Below are positions 14,436-23,027 of a DNA stretch of 23,322 nt, piece after piece. The stretch is from UBA2336 sp046294915 (GTDB lineage Bacteria; Bacteroidota; Bacteroidia; Cytophagales; Cyclobacteriaceae): NCBI GenBank assembly GCA_046294915.1, contig JBKBOE010000047.1, positions 1 to 23,322 of the forward strand, written 5' to 3'. The position numbers were made by a program, and so were the translations under genes. The notes below the pieces were generated by a model. It saw only the letters and a program-made list of their open reading frames with translations, was not told the DNA's origin and made no database searches. How positions within the stretch are numbered: the stretch's first letter is position 1; each line of letters starts with the position of its first letter.

Positions 14436-17400
14436 TCATTTTTTATATAATGGGTTGGAGAGATTTCCAAAACCATCAATAACCCTCCGCAGCACATCAA
14501 AATACAGGGCAATGGCCAGTACCAGCGTCATTGACCAGATTACCCCGGTATTAAAATACAGGGTATCTACATTGCGGTTGAGGAAGTGCTTGGCAGGCAT
14601 ATAAAACTGGGCATCAAAGTCAACCATATGCTCGGGTTCAGGGTCTTTATAAATGGGGTAGATTTTTTGAATCAGTTTTCCATCCTTTTCAATTATCCGG
14701 TGGGTTTCCGACAGGTTTTTTACAAACTCGGCAATTGCCTCATTGCGATAACGGTTGCGCAGCATTTCAAACTCCCGTTCTTTTTCGGGTGTATCCGTCA
14801 TGGTAGCAATTAACCTCTCCTTTTCGTCATCGGCTTTATTGTACAACCGGATATAAAACCTGCGAAGGTTCAATAAGAAGTCAGCGGCTTGTGTATAGGT
14901 CAGCGAATCGAAGTGCTTAAGCGTTATCTTATCCATCCAGGAGATATTCTGAGAGGTGTTAACAAATGTTGCTTCCTTGTATAACTCCCTGCGAATCAGA
15001 TTTAAATCACTCATCACTTTGGCAATCGCATCGCGGTCAATCGTTTTCATATTGTTCAGGCAAAACTGAAGACGCGTCTCTAATTCAGGGAGGTAATACA
15101 CCTTCTTATAGTCCGCATCGGCCATGATCTTGTCGTACAAATAAAACTTCTTTTCGTATTGGTTATCCTTGAATTGAGTAACCATAGCAGCTTCAAAGGC
15201 CCAGCGCGATGCCATCAGGTCGCCAACAAATGGTACAGTTGCCGTATTGCCTATTGTTGGATTCAGCTTGTCGAACTTTACCACAACACCACTCAAAATA
15301 AGCTGGGGAATAATCAGCAATGGAATCAGAATATAAATGGTAACTGCCGAATTAAATGCTGAGGATATGTTTAGGCCAAGCACATTAGCAAAACACGACA
15401 CGGTGAACAAAATCAACCAGTGCTCAAGCAGCATTCCCCTTATCTCAAGGATATAATTTCCAACAAGGACAAAGGTAAGCGTTTGGATTGCCGACAACGT
15501 GAAGAGAATGGCAATTTTAGAAAGCAGGTAACTGCTTCGGCTAAGGTGTAAAAAGGCTTCGCGCTTAAGAATTTTCCTGTCACGGATAATTTCTTCCGCA
15601 CTGACCGTAAGACCCATGAAGAGGGCTACGATAACACTCATAAAAAGGTATGCGGGCAAATTGAGATTTTTGGAAAACACGTAGCCCGTAAGAAATTTAT
15701 CATCAACATTATAATACCTTACGATGAAGGCCAGAATAAAAGCCAGTACGGGAGCTTCAAGCAAGTTAATAATCATGTATTGCCGGTTGTGCAGCTTGGC
15801 CTTGATATCGCGCATGGCAAACAATACGGCTTGCTTTATTCTGCCCGGAATGCGGAGTGAAGATTTTATGGCTTCATGTACAGTTTCNNNNNNNNNNTTT
15901 CAATTACAGGAGGTTTCGAAGATATTTTATACATCCGGTTCCACTGTTCCGGGCTTATTTTTCTCTCGTTGGTGAACTGGCCGTACTCATTAATAATTTT
16001 GGTTTCAATAATATTGAATATTTGCTCCGGATTTACGTTTCCGCAGGCATAGCACTCGCCCTCATCGCTACTCACCAGGTCAATGCACTTCTTAAAATAA
16101 ACGATGGCATCAACGGGGTTACCATAATAAATCGCATAGCCTCCGGTATCCAGGATGAGCAACCGGTCAAACTTCTTAAAAATATCAGAAGAGGGCTGGT
16201 GGATCACTGCAAAAACCAGTTTCCCCTTCAGTGAAAGTTCCTTAAGCAGATCAATGATGTTCTCTGAATCGCGCGATGACAGGCCGCTGGTGGGTTCATC
16301 ACAAAAGAGTACCGCAGGTTCCCGAAGTAACTCCAAACCGATATTCAGCCGCTTACGCTGACCACCGCTGATGGTCTTTCGCAGCGGGGAGCCCACTTTA
16401 AGATCCTTAATCTCTGCAAGGCCAAGGTCTTCCAGTGTTTTCATTACCAGGAATTGGATGGACTCCTCTTCCTTATCACTAAAGCACAATTTGGCCGCAA
16501 AATAGAGATTTTCATAAACCGTCAGATCTTCAATTAGCAAATCATCCTGCGGTACAAAACCGATTACTCCTTCAATTTTGGAGGGTTCCTTATGAATATC
16601 GATACCGTTGATTAGCACCTGCCCTTCGCTGGGTGTCTCTGTTCCGTTAAGCACATATAGGAGGGTTGATTTACCCGCCCCACTGGCTCCCATCAATGCC
16701 ACCAGGTTACCCGATTGCTCGGCAAGGTTAATCTGGCGTAACCCCAGCTTTCCATTCTTAAATTTGAAAGAAATATTTTTAGCTTCGAATGAGATGCGAC
16801 TGCCATCGCTGAACTTTTTAAAAGCATTAAGTATTTCGCCATAATATACCGGGTCATCCTTTTCCCACCGCAACGAACTCCCTACAGCCAGTACCGAAAT
16901 AGAACCTGGCTTTAGAGGAACTCCGTTCAGATAAACATCGGAGTTGCCAACGTACTTAACAAAGTATAATTCCACATGGCGGAAGTACAGTACTGCAATA
17001 AATCCATTCAAATGCTTCCGTAAGATCCGTTTGTTTTCTCCATCCGTTTCAACGGAGTTACTGATAATTAGTATGGATTGATTGTGTAGTAAGGATGCTT
17101 CTTTACCGAGTACAAAAAGCAAAGTAGCCTGCACATCGGTATCGCTTATTTTGAATTCACTGCCTATGGTCCGGAGTAATTCTTTTTCCCGTGTTGTAAT
17201 CATTTCATCGGCAAGGACAATACGGATGAGCTCCAGAGTGATAATTACTTTCTGTTTTTGCGTAATCTCAAGGTTAAGGTCGGAACAAATTTTCTGAATG
17301 GTCTGAATATCCTTTGAGTTGTCGTGCGTGCCGATCTCACGGGAGTAGTCATCAAAGCGTGAAAGGTAGGCCTCAAGCCGGGTATGGCTTACATGCTCAG

Positions 17401-17503
17401 CCAGGAACAGGCGAATCTGCTCACGCTCCTGCCGGGTAACTTCATCCTGACGGGCAACAACGGCAAAGAGCTTTAGAATAGCATTTAGTACTACTTCACT
17501 CAT
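14436..17503 (-). CDS. ABCG-type ABC transporter with TerB-like N-terminus, interrupted by an assembly gap
   Basis: One protein of about 1020 residues that appears split only because of ten N at 15888-15897. Before the gap come a helical TerB-like domain (about 1-135) and a beta-rich part (about 140-225, with VYLNGVPLKPGSISVL) that looks like an FHA-type fold. An ATPase domain follows: Walker A GASGAGKS (272-279), ISGGQRKRLNIG (378-389), Walker B VLFCDEP (398-404) and the H-loop His435. A CYACGN pair (484-489) sits in the linker. After the gap the frame is open from ETVHEAIKSSL and holds the ABC-2 membrane domain with EEIIRDRKILKREAF. A large loop (about 200 residues) lies before the last helix. 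It resembles ABCG half-transporters; the substrate is unknown. For the frame to hold, the true gap length must be 2 modulo 3. Confidence 0.88.
15888..15897. other. Assembly gap (10 N) inside the ABC transporter gene
   Basis: Ten undetermined bases, probably a fixed-size placeholder. The frames on its two sides differ by one base with ten N, so the true gap is not ten bases long unless the gene is really frameshifted. Confidence 0.98.
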
Positions 17504-17568
17504 AGGTAGTGGCGTTGGTAACTTTTAGTAAGGTTAAATATACAGCAAACCCTCGATTAGTGGCTAAC

Positions 17569-17596
17569 AAAAAACCCTGGCGGTACACCGTCAGGG
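17569..17596 (-). terminator. Terminator after the unknown lipoprotein gene
   Basis: Read on the minus strand, CCCTGACGG (17596-17588) pairs with CCGCCAGGG (17583-17575) around a 4-nt loop with one A/C mismatch, followed by six T (17574-17569). It lies 24 nt after the stop of the lipoprotein gene and upstream of the ABC transporter gene. Confidence 0.82.
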
Positions 17597-17620
17597 CCTT
17601 GCTTTACAAACTGATACAGA

Positions 17621-18517
17621 TTACTCTGTGATTCCCTTTCGGATCCGCTCCACAATGGCACTGATCTGAATAAGGTTCTTGTCCGACAATATCATATCCG
17701 CCCGGTTATTGCGTATCTGTTCTTCGATGTTAAGTGATGCATAGGCTTTTTCAAGTTCCTGTAAATCATTAACCATTCCGGATACCGGATCGGTTTGTTC
17801 TACGGAAGAAAGCATTTTCAGCAATTCGGAAACCGATTTCTTCTGGTTGAGGATAACCTGAATAATGGGTGTAAGAATCAGGTTGCGTGCATCATCGGGG
17901 AGCAGATTTTTCGGGTAGGAATTAACCAGGCCGGTAGAAATATAAAGTCCCTCAACAAAACTTCCGGAAACAACCAGGGCAGCAAGTCGGTTGCGGCTGT
18001 CATCTTTTAACAACTTCTCGGTTTGCTTAAGGGTTTGATCGAGTAATGCGGTAAGAGAATCTTTATTTGCAATGTTTGCTTCAAAACGCTTAAGAATCTC
18101 CATATCAAATGTGCCAATCACACCCAGAACATCGGCCAGGTTTTTACATGAATTCAGGTAATCAATGGCTTCCTGGGTTTTGTCGTAGGAGGCCAGATAC
18201 CCGATGTCAGCAGCATAGACGCCCAGATTCAGTGCAGCTTTATCGTTTCTTCGGGTGTACCGTTCGGCATTACGAATGGGGTTAACCAGGCCTTGATTGA
18301 ACTCTGCACCGGTTTGCTGAATCAAATAGGGAATTTCAGAAGGCGAAGGAATACCGTATACTACATCCTCTATGGACTTCTTTAAATTTTCATTTGCCTT
18401 ATCGAAGTCGGCCGAATTCTTTTCCTTATCGCTTCCCGCTGATCCACAGGAGGAAAGAACAACGATTGAAATAAAAGCGAGCAGGGATAATGAGTAAAAG
18501 GGTTGTTTAAAGTTCAT
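17621..18517 (-). CDS. Lipoprotein of unknown function
   Basis: I do not recognise a named family. The N-terminus is a lipoprotein signal sequence with lipobox VLSSC and Cys24, followed by a Gly/Ser/Lys/Asp-rich stretch. The rest (about 40-298) is predicted to be almost all helical, rich in Leu, Asp and Lys, with YGIPSPSEIPYLIQQTGAEF near the start and NLGVYAADIGYLASYDKTQE in the middle; no catalytic motif stands out. Ser after the lipidated Cys is at +2 of a Gly, so no inner-membrane retention signal of the Asp type is seen. Similar proteins seem common in Cytophagales, as far as memory allows. It has its own terminator and is divergent from the response-regulator gene across 122 nt. Confidence 0.8.
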   Translation of the reverse strand: MNFKQPFYSLSLLAFISIVVLSSCGSAGSDKEKNSADFDKANENLKKSIEDVVYGIPSPSEIPYLIQQTGAEFNQGLVNPIRNAERYTRRNDKAALNLGVYAADIGYLASYDKTQEAIDYLNSCKNLADVLGVIGTFDMEILKRFEANIANKDSLTALLDQTLKQTEKLLKDDSRNRLAALVVSGSFVEGLYISTGLVNSYPKNLLPDDARNLILTPIIQVILNQKKSVSELLKMLSSVEQTDPVSGMVNDLQELEKAYASLNIEEQIRNNRADMILSDKNLIQISAIVERIRKGITE

Positions 18518-18639
18518 TGGGTAAAAGGTTTAGATTTCAATTTTACTACATTTTTTCATCTCAAAAAAACCCAAAAAAAGCCAATTTTCGCTTAATTTTA
18601 ATGCAAATGGTAAAATACCGGTGAGTTAATGCCCATATA

Positions 18640-19032
18640 ATGGTTAATGCTACTCTTCTTATTGATGACAGCGATATTGACCTTTTCATTCAACGGAGGT
18701 TCTTGGAAGTATACCAGTTTTCCCGAACGCTTATTTCCTTTAAATCGGCCGATGAGGCCCTCGGATGGCTTGAGAACCCGGCACCCCACGAACTGCCCGA
18801 TGTTATCTTCCTGGACCTGAATATGCCTAAAACTGACGGCTTCGTATTTCTTGATCGGTTTCGGAATTTACCCGAAAGGATAACCTCGAATACGAAAATT
18901 ATTATTCTCAGCAGTTCAAATAGTAAATCCGACAGGGAAAAAGCAATGGCCAACAAAAATGTTATTGAGTTTATTACTAAACCGATTAAGCAATCGGATA
19001 TTGAGGAGCTCAAAAGCAAGTTTGCCCATTAA
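18640..19032 (+). CDS. Stand-alone response regulator receiver protein
   Basis: A 130-residue protein consisting of a receiver domain only, which takes a phosphoryl group from a histidine kinase and acts through protein contacts. The key residues are present: the acidic pair Asp9-Asp10, the phosphoacceptor Asp59 in FLDLNMPKTDGF, Ser91 in IIILSSSNS in the position usually held by Thr or Ser, and Lys114 in FITKP. There is no output domain. No kinase gene is next to it. It converges on the chimeric LytTR gene, with only 11 nt between the stop codons and no visible terminator. Similar lone receivers are common in Cytophagales. Confidence 0.93.
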   Translation: MVNATLLIDDSDIDLFIQRRFLEVYQFSRTLISFKSADEALGWLENPAPHELPDVIFLDLNMPKTDGFVFLDRFRNLPERITSNTKIIILSSSNSKSDREKAMANKNVIEFITKPIKQSDIEELKSKFAH

Positions 19033-19043
19033 TTTCCCCGCTT

Positions 19044-19766
19044 CTACCGGTCGAGCCAATTCCTGAAAGCCTGAACCCGTTCACGCGCAACTATGATGTC
19101 GTTATCATCACTGCCTTTTAGCGTTAGCTTTAAGCGACTATTGGTGTGGCTGATAATATCTTTTAAGGCCGCTGACCGCACAATGTATTTACGGTTAATT
19201 CGGAAAAAGTCATCCGGGTTAAGCATCATCTCCAATTGATCGAGTGTAAAATCAAGGATATAATTTCGGTTGTCTTTGGTTGTGCAGAAGGTGGCCTTTT
19301 CTGCACTATAAAAAAAGAGTATCTCCGTTGTATCGATGGTACGAAGATGCTCGCCAACTTTAATCACAAAACGTTCCTTATACTTTTTTGTGAGCAACTG
19401 AACAACCCGGTTAATATTGCTTGCAACTTCAGAATGGCCAGTGGTGCCTTGCCATGATTTGAATTTCTGAAGAGCAGCTTTTAGTTCATCTTTATCAACG
19501 GGCTTAAGTATGTAACTAAGCACTTGTCTGAATTCCTTAAAGCCAATAAACTTCACCACCAGGGTTTGTACACCCTGTACGGAAGTAGTGAATGAAAATC
19601 TGCCTTCAGCATCAGATGTGCTGCCATCATACGTATTGAGCAATAAAATATTTGCCCCCGGTACAGGTTCGCCCTTCACATCAGTAACAATTCCGGAAAC
19701 TTTCGTCTGCGCAGTAAGTGTACCTGCTAAAAGAAGCATTACTACACTGATAATATTTCCTTTCAT
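19044..19766 (-). CDS. Chimeric protein: signal peptide and CarboxypepD_reg-like domain joined to receiver-domain tail and LytTR domain
   Basis: Residues 1-20 form a signal peptide (LLLAGTLTAQ). Residues 21 to about 82 match the start of Bacteroidota outer-membrane proteins with a carboxypeptidase-regulatory-like domain (KVSGIVTDVKGEPVPGANIL, DGSTSDAEGRFSF, LVVKFIGF). At about 83-86 the protein changes without a break into SYILKPVDKDELKAALQKFK, the last strand and helix of a receiver domain including its conserved Lys-Pro. A full LytTR DNA-binding domain follows (about 130-240; RFVIKVGEHLRTIDTTEILFF, FFRINRKYIV, RLKLTLKGSD). The receiver's phosphoacceptor part is missing. A signal peptide should carry the LytTR domain out of the cytoplasm, where it could not bind DNA. 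It could be a deletion fusion, an assembly join or a real new regulator. The frame is intact over 240 codons. Confidence 0.85.
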   Translation of the reverse strand: MKGNIISVVMLLLAGTLTAQTKVSGIVTDVKGEPVPGANILLLNTYDGSTSDAEGRFSFTTSVQGVQTLVVKFIGFKEFRQVLSYILKPVDKDELKAALQKFKSWQGTTGHSEVASNINRVVQLLTKKYKERFVIKVGEHLRTIDTTEILFFYSAEKATFCTTKDNRNYILDFTLDQLEMMLNPDDFFRINRKYIVRSAALKDIISHTNSRLKLTLKGSDDNDIIVARERVQAFRNWLDR

Positions 19767-19808
19767 GGCTGTCGTCTTTTACTGACTTCACGGTAAAAGT
19801 GCCAGCCA
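19766..19808 (-). promoter_or_regulatory. Hairpin in the 5' leader reaching the start codon of the chimeric LytTR gene
   Basis: Outer arms TGGCTG (19766-19771) and CAGCCA (19803-19808) and inner arms CTTTTAC (19776-19782) and GTAAAAG (19793-19799) form a nested stem of 6 plus 7 bp with a small internal loop and a 10-nt apical loop. In the mRNA the A of the AUG is the last paired base. It could hinder translation, or the inner dyad could be a protein-binding site. Confidence 0.5.
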
Positions 19809-19838
19809 CGATGCACCTTTTCTAAAAAGAGTTACCAG

Positions 19839-19868
19839 ACTGTTGAATCAGACAGATGAACTGTTTGA
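19839..19868. promoter_or_regulatory. Pair of ACTGTT direct repeats resembling LytTR binding boxes
   Basis: ACTGTTGAA (19839-19847) and ACTGTTTGA (19860-19868) start exactly 21 nt apart, two helical turns. Known LytTR sites are two 9-bp direct repeats of the type [TA][AC][CA]GTTN[AG][TG] with a 12-13 bp spacer; each copy here fits about 7 of 9. They lie about 75-100 nt upstream of the chimeric LytTR gene. Confidence 0.25.
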
Positions 19869-19923
19869 CATTGCAGATGGGGATTTTTATTCCAGGTAAA
19901 AAATACCGGCTGAAGTTTCGTTT

Positions 19924-20844
19924 TTAAGGCGTTGTTTCCCTGGCCACCAAAGTTACTTCACTGCCCGGATCCGGAAGTTTCAGGAATAATCCGGGAAGCA
20001 CACTTAGCAAATTGATCAGGAAAAGTAACAGACCCAACGCAACGCCTGTTTCGATGACATAGGTAGATCCCATCCACGGTTCAATCAATACAAAGGTTAC
20101 TTCGCGTACTCCGGCACCGCCAACAGAAACAGGGATAACCGAGGCGAGGGATGAAACCAGAAAAGCAAACAAGTAGTCGATGGTTCCTGCTGTTACCTGC
20201 ATGCTACGGAGGGTGAAGAAGCTACCTGCTACCTGAAGCAGTTGCACACACAGCGATGCAACTGTGATGTTCCAGAAAAAGTGACCCACAGGTGCCTGTA
20301 ACCATCTCATCAAGAGCCACTTCATGTAAAGACTCAAACTTAAGAACCCCGCTCCCCAGAAGAAAAATCGAAAGTCACCAGCCGATATTTTAAATACTAG
20401 CAGGGCAGCAAGAAGAACTAAAACAGCCCATAATCCGCTTCCACGGTCAATAGCAAGCAACATAATAATTTTTTTTGGAGTGAGTGAACCCCACCGATGC
20501 AGGTAAATACCCTTTACAGCATCGCCTGTTATGCCCCCGGGTAACACAGTATTATAAAGAGAAGATTTGAACATCAGTTTCATGTTCGTAACCGGGGCTA
20601 GTCTCAATCCATAACCGTTAAGCAGGCATCCGGTGCGCCATCCTGCTGCCAGACGCGACAATAGCCATGCACCCACGGCCACCAGGAACCATGACCATTC
20701 CAAGTTCAGGATGATCGATGAAAATAAGGGCAGATTAACTTTGCGTGCTACAAACCAAATGGCAATTCCGGTAAGGATTACCCTTACTGCCACCGAAATG
20801 GTTCGCTTCTTTTGTTCAGTAATAGTCGGCAACCAGTTCTTCAT
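19924..20844 (-). CDS. Flippase-like integral membrane protein (UPF0104 / LPG synthase TM region)
   Basis: A 306-residue polytopic membrane protein of the family that includes the membrane half of lysylphosphatidylglycerol synthase and many putative lipid flippases. Family segments are RLAAGWRTGCLLNGYG, the conserved FKSSLYNTVLPGGITGDAVK loop, AIDRGSGLWA, and VIPVSVGGAGVREVTF. About eight hydrophobic segments are seen. There is no aminoacyl-transfer domain. It overlaps the GT2 gene upstream by 29 nt, so it belongs to the same operon; a role in moving or presenting a lipid-linked sugar is a reasonable inference, not shown by sequence. It ends the operon; 157 nt follow before the chimeric LytTR gene. 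Confidence 0.88.
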   Translation of the reverse strand: MKNWLPTITEQKKRTISVAVRVILTGIAIWFVARKVNLPLFSSIILNLEWSWFLVAVGAWLLSRLAAGWRTGCLLNGYGLRLAPVTNMKLMFKSSLYNTVLPGGITGDAVKGIYLHRWGSLTPKKIIMLLAIDRGSGLWAVLVLLAALLVFKISAGDFRFFFWGAGFLSLSLYMKWLLMRWLQAPVGHFFWNITVASLCVQLLQVAGSFFTLRSMQVTAGTIDYLFAFLVSSLASVIPVSVGGAGVREVTFVLIEPWMGSTYVIETGVALGLLLFLINLLSVLPGLFLKLPDPGSEVTLVARETTP

Positions 20845-21790
20845 TTGGCCGACTCGTATAGATTTCCCTTATTCTGTAAGGAGTTTTTCCCTGCGATTCA
20901 TAATACGTACGCATCATCATTTCCATGATAAATCCAAACGTTATCAATTGAATGCCCCCGAGAAGAAGTATAGTACCCAGAATCAGTAAAGGCCTTCCCC
21001 AGATATCGTATCCAAGAATTTTTTGAATAAGCAGATACCCATTGATGGCCCCACCCAGTAATATGCCAGTAAGACCCAGCATACCAAAAAGATGCATGGG
21101 TTTTTGACGGTACTTTTGGAAGAACAACAGCAGCATGAGATCGGAAATAACTTTATAGACGCGGCCAAATCCATATTTAGATACTCCGAATTTTCGGGCA
21201 TGGTGGTTAACGGGTATTTCGGCAATTCTTCCGCCCTGCAGGTGCACCAGTATTGGAATGAAGCGGTGAAGTTCTCCATAGAGGCCCATCTCTTTCGCCA
21301 TGTCTGCCTTGAAAATTTTTAAGGAGCATCCATAATCGCGTATGTACACACCCGAAAGAAACCGGATAAGCATATTTGCCAGGCGACTGGGAAATTTCCT
21401 AAGCCAGAAATGATCTTGTCGTTCTTTACGAAATCCGGTAACCAGATCGTAGTTTCCTTCTTCGAGCGTCTGCAGCAATCTTGGAATATCGGCCGGATCG
21501 TTCTGTAAGTCACCATCCATGGTAACAATGTAGTTTCCCCTGGCCTCTTGAATGCCGGCTGCCATGGCAAGCGATTGGCCATAGTTGCGCTGCAAGCGCA
21601 CCAGTTTGATACGCGGTGTGGCGTTTAATTTTATCTGGTTAACCGTTTGATCCCTTGAACCATCATCGACAAACAATACCTCGTAATTTAACCCCTGAAG
21701 GCTGGTACGGATAGTCTCAATTAAAGGGGCTACATTTTGTTCTTCGTTGAACACCGTTATAACAAGACTAATCAAAGCGTTATTATCCAT
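20816..21790 (-). CDS. Family 2 glycosyltransferase, polyprenyl-phosphate sugar synthase type (GtrB/ArnC/DPM-like)
   Basis: Likely moves a sugar from a nucleotide sugar to undecaprenyl phosphate on the inner face of the membrane. The GT-A domain has LVITVFNEEQNV near the start, FVDDGSRDQT and TMDGDLQNDPADIP with the DxD-type acidic residues. The C-terminal part has two membrane helices (LGLTGILLGGAINGYLLI; LGTILLLGGIQLITFGFIME) as in GtrB and ArnC. I chose the ATG at 21790 (MDNNALISLVITVFNEE; 324 residues). The frame could start at 21829, but that would place 13 atypical residues inside the PHP gene. It overlaps the PHP gene by 8 nt and the flippase-like gene by 29 nt. An ArnT-like transferase in the same operon is the natural user of its product. 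Confidence 0.92.
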   Translation of the reverse strand: MDNNALISLVITVFNEEQNVAPLIETIRTSLQGLNYEVLFVDDGSRDQTVNQIKLNATPRIKLVRLQRNYGQSLAMAAGIQEARGNYIVTMDGDLQNDPADIPRLLQTLEEGNYDLVTGFRKERQDHFWLRKFPSRLANMLIRFLSGVYIRDYGCSLKIFKADMAKEMGLYGELHRFIPILVHLQGGRIAEIPVNHHARKFGVSKYGFGRVYKVISDLMLLLFFQKYRQKPMHLFGMLGLTGILLGGAINGYLLIQKILGYDIWGRPLLILGTILLLGGIQLITFGFIMEMMMRTYYESQGKTPYRIREIYTSRPNEELVADYY

Positions 21791-23027
21791 AAACAGGCTT
21801 AATCGTTGGTTCTTCGCGTTCAAATACAAGTGTCTTCGCTAACGCAGGATATAGCATCAGCATCAAAAGAAAATAACCTCCTATCCAAAGCAAACGCCAG
21901 GCGAAGGTTGCTCCTATATTAACCCGGGCTTTAAGGTCGTTGCCGACACTGCCAGGGGCATCTGCCCGAAGTATCGGGTTAAGAAAAATCTGTAATTCCC
22001 GGTTTTCCGCTTCGATGCGTACATAGGTATCGGAAGGTTGAAATGTATATCCCACTGAATCCTTGGCGAAGAACTCGGCTAATTTTTTACCCCCCTGCCC
22101 GATAAGCCGCACGTCCATAGGTGAATTGAACTTTACCCAAAACGTTGAATCGGAAGTACCTACATGCCTTAGCATCCTGCCATCATTTTGTAATGCCCAT
22201 GCTTCTAGTGAATCGGCCGTGTTAAACTTTCGTTTTCTTCTTACTGCATAAGTGTTGCCCTTCTTGAGCGACTGCAAAATACCCTGGGGCTCACGGTTGT
22301 CGGAGTGTATCAAATTCCAGGCAATTGCAAAATTTTCTCTGATAAGGTCGTGGCAATCATCATTGCCGAGTATCCATACTGCCCGGCCGGCCGACAAGAC
22401 TGAGTCCCAATGGGCAAAGTAGGTGCGATGGCCGTTCAACACCTCCAGGCAATCATACCCTGTTAGTTCTTTTATATTTTCAGGTTTATGACCACCTCGC
22501 AGACCCGGGTGATTGATGGCTAAGACCTCAGCCATCTTGCTTAACTCGTTTATGATGGATTGGCGAATGTGGTTATTTTGCCAAAGCATAGCATCGAAAA
22601 AACTTACCTGCTGCGCACCGATGGCCATCAGGTGTACTTTCCGCAAGTTCATGCCATGCTCGTATGCAGGAATGGCAATGTTATCAGTTTGATAAACACT
22701 GTGATTGATACGGTGATAATCTGATACGGTAGCTACCTGGTACCCATGCCGATGGTAAGCCGACACCAATTCCTGCCCGGTTTGATGTCCATTGGTCAAT
22801 CCGCCCCAACTTATTGAATGCGCATGCAAGTTGGCTTTTTGCCAGGAGTCAGCGTAAATGTGTTTATCATAGGGATTGTATAAATACTTCCCCTGGAATG
22901 GCCGCGATTCCGGCATTCGGAAAATCTTGGTTGAGAAATACTGTATGGTAATTAGACCTGCCAATACCAAAATCAGAATTTTGGTGGTTTGGATAAACAC
23001 GGTCTTCAATCTGTTACTTTTTATCAT
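21783..23027 (-). CDS. Membrane-anchored PHP-domain metallo-phosphoesterase
   Basis: Metal-dependent phosphoesterase fold of the PHP superfamily. A basic N-terminus and membrane helix (about 14-31) are followed by the PHP domain with NLHAHS (66-71), SDYH (102-105), HLMAIGAQQ, AINHPG and GNDDCHD, which give the His and Asp metal ligands. A beta-rich C-terminal part and a second membrane helix (about 375-400) follow, so the catalytic part probably sits on the periplasmic side. At 414 residues it is longer than a bare PHP domain. It overlaps the ArnT-like gene by 4 nt (ATGA) and the GT2 gene by 8 nt. The substrate is unknown; a lipid- or sugar-phosphate is plausible from the neighbours. Confidence 0.87.
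   Translation of the reverse strand: MIKSNRLKTVFIQTTKILILVLAGLITIQYFSTKIFRMPESRPFQGKYLYNPYDKHIYADSWQKANLHAHSISWGGLTNGHQTGQELVSAYHRHGYQVATVSDYHRINHSVYQTDNIAIPAYEHGMNLRKVHLMAIGAQQVSFFDAMLWQNNHIRQSIINELSKMAEVLAINHPGLRGGHKPENIKELTGYDCLEVLNGHRTYFAHWDSVLSAGRAVWILGNDDCHDLIRENFAIAWNLIHSDNREPQGILQSLKKGNTYAVRRKRKFNTADSLEAWALQNDGRMLRHVGTSDSTFWVKFNSPMDVRLIGQGGKKLAEFFAKDSVGYTFQPSDTYVRIEAENRELQIFLNPILRADAPGSVGNDLKARVNIGATFAWRLLWIGGYFLLMLMLYPALAKTLVFEREEPTIKPVYG

Noticed and set aside
15724..16234. Plus-strand frames running through the N gap
   Set aside because: They depend on unknown bases being read as codons and lie antisense to the ABC transporter gene.
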